From the NCBI GenBank assembly GCA_050050115.1, contig JASFUX010000137.1:1-9387 (forward strand): a stretch of DNA of 9,387 nucleotides, in the 5' to 3' direction. This stretch comes from JASFUX01 sp050050115 (GTDB taxonomy: Bacteria > Pseudomonadota > Alphaproteobacteria > Caulobacterales > Maricaulaceae). The position numbers and the translations under genes were made by a program. The first letter of the stretch is position 1; each line of letters opens with the position of its first letter. The notes beneath the pieces were generated by a model. That model did no database searches. It saw nothing but the letters and a program-made list of their open reading frames with translations, and was not told the origin of the DNA. Positions 5,947 through 9,387 of this stretch are shown piece by piece.

Positions 5947-7395
5947 TCAGCTGCGCCAGAATGTCGGGGTGAACAGCACCAGCACCGAGAGGATCTCGAG
6001 TCGTCCCGCCAGCATGGTGATCGACAAGATCCATTTGGCCTCCTCGGGCAGGCCCAGATAGTTCCCCGCCGGACCGACCATCCCGCCCAGGCCCGGGCCC
6101 ACGTTCGAGATCGAGGCGGCGGCGGCCGAAAGCGCGGTCGTCGGCTCGACGCCGAGGAGGGCGAGCGAGAGCGCGCACACCGTAAAGCCGCCGAAGAACA
6201 GGAACAGGAAGCTCAGCACCGAATAGACCGCCGTCTGAGGAAGCGGGCGTTGGTTGTAGCGCATCGGTGCGACGTGGTGCGGGCGCATCATCTCGTCGAG
6301 GAAGGCGCGCAGCGCGGTGACGGCGACCTGGATGCGGAACACCTTGATCCCGCATGAGGTCGAGCCCGCGCAGCCGCCGAGGAACATCATGCAGAAGAAG
6401 GCGGCGACCGCGAAAGGTCCCCAGTCGCCATAGTCCGTGGTCGCATAGCCCGTGCCCGTCAGGACCGAGACGACGTTGAAAGCCGCAAGCCGCAGCGCGT
6501 CGCCTTCGCCGTGCCGCCCGCTGACGACGAGATAGACCGTCATGACCAGGATGAGCGTACCGGTGATAGCTAGAAACGCGCGCGCCTGGCTGTCCCTCAG
6601 GCTCGCCATCAGCCGTCCGCGAGTCGCCAGCATGTAGATCGAGAAGGGCAATGCCGCGGCGATCATGAAGAAGGTCGCCGCGAAGTCCGCGCCGTGGCGC
6701 ATGAAGGTCCCCATCGAGCCGTCGGAGGTCGAAAAGCCGCCGGTGGAGATCGTGGTCATCGCGTGCGCGATCGCCTCGAACGCCGGCATGCCGAGCGCGC
6801 GGTAGGTGACCGCGCAAAGCAGCGTCAGCGCGATGTAGATGATCCCGATCAGCCCGGCGATCTCGCCCGCGCGCGGCAGCACCTTGTCCGAGGCGTCCGA
6901 GGACTCCAGGCGAAAGAGCTGCATGCCGCCCACTTGCAGAAGCGGCAGGATCGCGATCGCGGTCACGACGATGCCGACGCCGCCGATCCACTGCAGGATG
7001 GCGCGCCAGAGCAGAAGGCCCGGCGGCTTGGTGTCGAGCACGGTGATCACCGTCGCGCCGGTCGTGGTCAGCCCGGACATCGCTTCGAAGAACGCATCGC
7101 CTACGGACAACCCGATGCGCGAGGCGAGGAACGGGATCGCGGCGAAAGCGGCCAGGACTACCCACGACAGCGTCGTCATCAGGAAGGCCGAGCGGATCGA
7201 CAGCGTCTCGACCGGTCCGCGCGCCGCGATCGACATGCAGCCGCCGAAAAAGGCGCACAACGCGCCTGCGCCCGCGAATGAGCGCCAGTCAGGCGACTCC
7301 GCGAGAATGTCGGCGATCATCGGCGCCAGCATCGCGACCCCGAGGCCGATAAGCAGCACGCCGATCACCAGGACGGCAGGGCGCAGGTCGCGCAT
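5947..7395 (-). CDS. trkH: Trk potassium uptake protein TrkH
   Basis: Inner-membrane channel-like subunit of the Trk K+ uptake system, gated by the cytoplasmic NAD/ATP-binding subunit TrkA. The 482-residue product has the usual length and the four pore-loop repeats with filter segments GLTTTGATV (108-116), TTISTGGFST (214-223), LTGTGYATT (312-320) and SNVGPGLGG (430-438). The pore motif CAGSTSCGIKVFR (342-354) is the conserved TrkH segment after the third repeat. Many hydrophobic helices run throughout, beginning at residues 6-28. GGAG lies upstream of the ATG. apaG is 18 bases upstream on the same strand, so the two are probably co-transcribed. trkA is not in the window. From memory, trkH is not usual between hslO and apaG in related genomes, so it may be an insertion into an older gene order. 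Confidence 0.95.
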   Translation of the reverse strand: MRDLRPAVLVIGVLLIGLGVAMLAPMIADILAESPDWRSFAGAGALCAFFGGCMSIAARGPVETLSIRSAFLMTTLSWVVLAAFAAIPFLASRIGLSVGDAFFEAMSGLTTTGATVITVLDTKPPGLLLWRAILQWIGGVGIVVTAIAILPLLQVGGMQLFRLESSDASDKVLPRAGEIAGLIGIIYIALTLLCAVTYRALGMPAFEAIAHAMTTISTGGFSTSDGSMGTFMRHGADFAATFFMIAAALPFSIYMLATRGRLMASLRDSQARAFLAITGTLILVMTVYLVVSGRHGEGDALRLAAFNVVSVLTGTGYATTDYGDWGPFAVAAFFCMMFLGGCAGSTSCGIKVFRIQVAVTALRAFLDEMMRPHHVAPMRYNQRPLPQTAVYSVLSFLFLFFGGFTVCALSLALLGVEPTTALSAAAASISNVGPGLGGMVGPAGNYLGLPEEAKWILSITMLAGRLEILSVLVLFTPTFWRS

Positions 7396-7413
7396 TTGCG
7401 CTCCGGACGCTGA

Positions 7414-7836
7414 TTAATGGGGGCGACGACGCGCCGGCTCGTGCGGGCTATCCAGCGAGAAGGCCGGAACGACCGCTTCGAAAGTTTCGCCTGAAGCCGT
7501 TTGCAATCGGTAAGCGCCTTCCATAACGCCGGAAGGCGCGTCGAGCGGCGCGCCGGAGGTGTAGCGGAACGTCTCACCCGGCAGAACGCTTGGGGTTTCG
7601 CCCAGTACGCCGGGGCCGCGGATCTCCGCGCAATGTCCGTTAACGTCTGTAATGCGCCAGTAGCGCTCGACGAGACGGATCGTTTCTTTACGATTGTTAA
7701 TAATTTCGACCGTATACGACCATACATATCGATGGTCCTTGGGCGAGGATTGGTCGTCGCGGTATTCGGGCCGCACGCGCACGCGCACGCCGCGGGTTTC
7801 CTCCTCGTAAATAGTCGCTCTGGCCGCCGATTCCAC
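7414..7836 (-). CDS. apaG: ApaG (Co2+/Mg2+ efflux-associated) domain protein
   Basis: Small cytoplasmic protein with a fibronectin type III-like beta-sandwich fold; its biochemical role is unsettled despite the historical link with cobalt resistance and Ap4A. The product from GTG 7836 is 140 residues, beginning MESAARATIYEEETRGVRVRVRPEY. Family hallmarks are YVWSYTVEIIN, WRITDVNG, the glycine-rich EIRGPGVLGE, PGETFRYTSGAPLDAPSGVMEGAYRL, and the near-invariant PAFSLDSPH close to the end. ApaG is normally 124-130 residues, so a GTG start adds about ten. The frame extends to an ATG at 7989, but that would overlap the divergent dcd gene and its promoter and adds low-complexity sequence. Bases 7681-7740 inside the gene are only 37% G+C (22 of 60), with unusual A/T-ending codons. 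trkH follows 18 bases downstream. Confidence 0.9.
   Translation of the reverse strand: MESAARATIYEEETRGVRVRVRPEYRDDQSSPKDHRYVWSYTVEIINNRKETIRLVERYWRITDVNGHCAEIRGPGVLGETPSVLPGETFRYTSGAPLDAPSGVMEGAYRLQTASGETFEAVVPAFSLDSPHEPARRRPH
7829..7833. promoter_or_regulatory. GANTC (CcrM) site at the apaG start
   Basis: GATTC directly abuts the apaG GTG codon (7834-7836) on its coding side. It is one of three GANTC sites within 153 bases around the apaG/dcd divergent promoters. The motif is seen; the role is inferred. Confidence 0.4.
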
Positions 7837-7840
7837 AGCG

Positions 7841-7848
7841 TCCCCCTC
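7841..7848 (-). promoter_or_regulatory. Ribosome binding site fixing the apaG start
   Basis: On the minus strand GAGGGGGA ends four bases before GTG 7836. It is the strongest Shine-Dalgarno-like element in this frame and supports the short GTG start over the distant ATG at 7989. Confidence 0.55.
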
Positions 7849-7958
7849 GCGCCACGCCCAATTTCGCACTAGTGCCCGCGCGCCCGGTCTGCAACGCCCT
7901 ACAACCGATGCGCGGCGTTGGTGGACTTGGAAGGGGAAATCGAGTGCTCTCGACGCGA

Positions 7959-7963
7959 GAATC
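7959..7963. promoter_or_regulatory. GANTC (CcrM) site upstream of dcd
   Basis: GAATC lies 18 bases before the dcd ATG. With the GAGTC at 7977-7981 it makes a pair whose starts are 18 bases apart, where methylation could affect GcrA-dependent transcription. Confidence 0.45.
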
Positions 7964-7976
7964 ACCCAATGAGCGC

Positions 7977-7981
7977 GAGTC
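7977..7981. promoter_or_regulatory. GANTC (CcrM) site abutting the dcd start codon
   Basis: GAGTC is immediately followed by the dcd ATG at 7982. No good ribosome binding site is visible before that ATG; GCGAG at 7975-7979 is the nearest purine-rich run and overlaps this site. Confidence 0.45.
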
Positions 7982-9028
7982 ATGGGCAAGAGTGCAAAAA
8001 GCGCAGTCGGGATCCTGAACGATGCGGCGATCGCCGAGCTGATCGAGGCTGGTCAGATCAGCCTCGCCCGGCCGCCGGACCCCGACCAGATCCAGCCGGC
8101 GAGCCTCGATCTCAGGCTTTCGGACGTCGCGTTTCGCCTAAGGGCGAGCTTTCTGCCCGGACCCGGCGCGCCGGTCGCCGAGCGTCTGAAAGACCCGCGG
8201 CTGATCATGCACAAGGTCGACCTCAAAGAGGGCGCGGTGCTCGAGACCGGCTGCGTCTATCTCGCCCCGCTCGAGGAAAGCCTGGCGCTCGGCCCCGAAT
8301 ACGCCGGCCGCGCCAACCCGAAGAGCTCGACCGGCCGGATCGACGTCTTCACCCGGGTGATCTCCGACGGCGCGATCTCGTTCGACGACATTCCCGCGGG
8401 CTACAAGGGCCCGCTCTATGCGGAGATTTGTCCGCGGACCTTCTCGATCCTGGCGCGCCGCGGCGACCGGCTGGGCCAGCTGCGCCTGAGGCGCGGTCCC
8501 GAGCCGACCAAGCGGCGCGAGATCACCGTCAGCGTCGACCTTTCAGATCGCTTCGGCGGTCTGGCCGGCTTTCGCGCCAAGCGGCACTCGGGCGTCATCG
8601 ACGTCTCGAAAGAAGCCCGCCACGATCCGCTCGAATACTGGGAGCCGATCGCGACGCGCGGCGGCGGGCTCGTGCTCGACCCGGGGGAGTTCTACATCCT
8701 GGCGTCAAAAGAGCCCGTGCACATTCCGCCGGACGAGGCCGCCGAGATGGCCCCCATCGCGACCGAGATCGGCGAGTTCCGCGCTCACTACGCCGGCTTC
8801 TTCGATCCCGGCTTCGGCGACGAGGAGACCAAGGGCGTCGGCAGCCGCGCGGTCTTGGAGGTGCGCGGCCGCGACGTGCCGTTCCTGCTCCAGGACGGCC
8901 AAGCCGCGGCGAAGCTGGTCTATGAGCCGCTGGCGGGTCGCCCCGCGCGTCTTTACGGGTCGGAGGGCAGCCACTACCAGAGCCAGGGGCTGCAGCTGTC
9001 CAAGCACTTCGCGCCTTGGAAGGGGTAA
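7982..9028 (+). CDS. dcd: 2'-deoxycytidine 5'-triphosphate deaminase, double-domain type
   Basis: Cytosolic enzyme expected to deaminate dCTP to dUTP, feeding dUMP and dTTP synthesis. At 348 residues it is almost twice the length of ordinary Dcd (about 190) and fits the alphaproteobacterial two-domain form. The N-terminal domain (about 10-170) has QPASLDLRLSDVAFRL (38-53), an RSS-like segment in NPKSSTGRIDVF (112-123) and a strand with E148. The C-terminal domain (about 185-330) has LDPGEFYILASKEPVHIP (232-249), HYAGFFDPGFG (269-279), E293 in AVLEVRGRDVPF and LQDGQAAAKLVYEPL, all resembling the Dcd core, and ends in YQSQGLQLSKHF like the Dcd C-terminus. Which glutamate is catalytic cannot be settled by eye. 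An in-frame stop at 7970-7972 makes ATG 7982 the first possible start. The ribosome binding site is weak. It converges on the hydrolase gene with a four-base gap. Confidence 0.88.
   Translation: MGKSAKSAVGILNDAAIAELIEAGQISLARPPDPDQIQPASLDLRLSDVAFRLRASFLPGPGAPVAERLKDPRLIMHKVDLKEGAVLETGCVYLAPLEESLALGPEYAGRANPKSSTGRIDVFTRVISDGAISFDDIPAGYKGPLYAEICPRTFSILARRGDRLGQLRLRRGPEPTKRREITVSVDLSDRFGGLAGFRAKRHSGVIDVSKEARHDPLEYWEPIATRGGGLVLDPGEFYILASKEPVHIPPDEAAEMAPIATEIGEFRAHYAGFFDPGFGDEETKGVGSRAVLEVRGRDVPFLLQDGQAAAKLVYEPLAGRPARLYGSEGSHYQSQGLQLSKHFAPWKG
8044..8066 (+). other. Hairpin in early dcd coding sequence
   Basis: CGAGGCTG (8044-8051) and CAGCCTCG (8059-8066) pair perfectly, with a further G-U pair inside, about 62 bases after the start codon. 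It could influence translation, but about two such stems are expected by chance in a GC-rich window of this size. Confidence 0.25.
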
Positions 9029-9032
9029 CCCT

Positions 9033-9387
9033 CTAGTCGTCATCCCCCATCAGATGCTCGACGAACCACTCCGCCGCCGCGGTCGAGCTGATCTCGAACG
9101 GCTCGCCGGAGTACATCTCGAAGTGGGTGATGTCCGGCACGACGATGTACTCGGTCGGCCCCGTCGCCAGTTCGATCGCGGCGCGGCCCGAGGTTTCGTT
9201 GTCGATCAGCTCGTCGTGCTCGGCGACGATGACCATGAACGGCCGGTCGCCGATGTTTGCCGCCCATTGCATGGTGTTGTTGAACTGAAGCGCTTCGAAC
9301 GTCTCGAAGTCGATGAGCCTTGGCGCCGAAAAGCCGGTCCATGCTTCGCCGCCATATCCCGTCCGTGCACGCCGGATCGAGTCGGCG
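9033..9387 (-). CDS. Alpha/beta hydrolase, C-terminal part (5' end outside window)
   Basis: The C-terminal 117 or so residues of an alpha/beta-hydrolase-fold enzyme; substrate unknown. The frame stays open to the right edge of the window (readable from ADSIRRARTGYGGEAWTGF), so the start and nucleophile serine lie beyond it. Visible landmarks are a strand PFMVIVAEHDELIDNETS, where the Asp after GlnHis-like turn EHD is the usual acid-residue position, and DITHFEMYSG, where the His is the expected catalytic base. The end EWFVEHLMGDDD is a typical amphipathic final helix. The pattern resembles dienelactone-hydrolase-like or YcjY-like proteins. The ATG at 9272 is internal, not a start, because the homologous-looking sequence continues upstream of it. 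It is convergent with dcd, so its regulation lies outside the window. Confidence 0.75.
   Translation of the reverse strand, partial: ADSIRRARTGYGGEAWTGFSAPRLIDFETFEALQFNNTMQWAANIGDRPFMVIVAEHDELIDNETSGRAAIELATGPTEYIVVPDITHFEMYSGEPFEISSTAAAEWFVEHLMGDDD

Larger units (their letters stand above)
7837..7981. promoter_or_regulatory. Divergent promoter region apaG-trkH / dcd
   Basis: A gap of 145 bases between divergent start codons must hold both promoters. No convincing -35/-10 pair was found on either strand. GANTC sites occur at 7959-7963 and 7977-7981, with a third at 7829-7833 just inside apaG. Confidence 0.6.

Noticed and set aside
5924..7258. Long minus-strand open frame of 444 residues overlapping trkH in another frame
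   Set aside because: Composition is extremely Arg/Asp/His/Ala-rich with no family motifs, as expected for an off-frame reading of GC-rich DNA; the TrkH frame has four clear filter motifs.
7837..7989. N-terminal extension of apaG to the ATG at 7989
   Set aside because: It would overlap the dcd start and occupy the only promoter space; the added residues do not resemble ApaG, and a GTG with a strong ribosome binding site lies at the family start.
7918..8925. Plus-strand open frame of 335 residues overlapping dcd
   Set aside because: Arg/Pro/Gly-rich sequence without domains; the Dcd frame is the one showing family motifs.

Overview
The window is a stretch of ordinary chromosome from a GC-rich (roughly two thirds G+C by eye) alphaproteobacterium. 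The clearest taxonomic evidence is a full-length GcrA, the cell-cycle regulator that reads CcrM adenine methylation at GANTC and is essentially confined to this class. Eleven GANTC sites were found by hand in 9.4 kb, against about 29 expected from base composition. The Caulobacterales/Hyphomonadaceae-like groups are plausible, but the order cannot be fixed from this sequence alone.

Layout. (1) 1-2068, plus strand: the end of the phosphate operon, with pstB (cut by the window edge), phoU and phoB tightly spaced. (2) 2097-2615, minus strand: gcrA, tail to tail with phoB. (3) 2616-2958: the longest gene-free stretch, divergent between gcrA and an ABC permease. It is AT-richer than its surroundings and holds two GANTC sites, a 14-of-15-base direct repeat spaced exactly 105 bp apart, and a DnaA-box-like 9-mer. 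(4) 2959-5940, plus strand: an ABC-2 permease without its ATPase, then argD and hslO joined by a 4-base GTGA overlap. (5) 5947-7836, minus strand: trkH (K+ uptake) downstream of apaG, apparently one transcript. (6) 7837-7981: a short divergent promoter region with GANTC sites at both ends. (7) 7982-9028, plus strand: a double-domain dCTP deaminase. (8) 9033-9387, minus strand: the C-terminal part of an alpha/beta hydrolase.

How the genes relate. PstB, PhoU and PhoB form the phosphate uptake, signalling and transcription module. GcrA links DNA methylation state to sigma70 transcription. ArgD serves arginine (and possibly lysine) synthesis, HslO is a redox-activated holdase, TrkH imports potassium, and the deaminase starts dCTP-to-dUMP conversion for dTTP supply. 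From memory, phoB-gcrA-argD-argF-hslO-apaG-metZ-dcd is a recurring alphaproteobacterial gene order. Here argF and metZ are missing and trkH has been inserted.

No mobile element, CRISPR array, RNA gene or unknown protein system was seen. The most interesting material is non-coding: the structured gcrA upstream region and the concentration of GANTC sites in the two divergent promoter regions.
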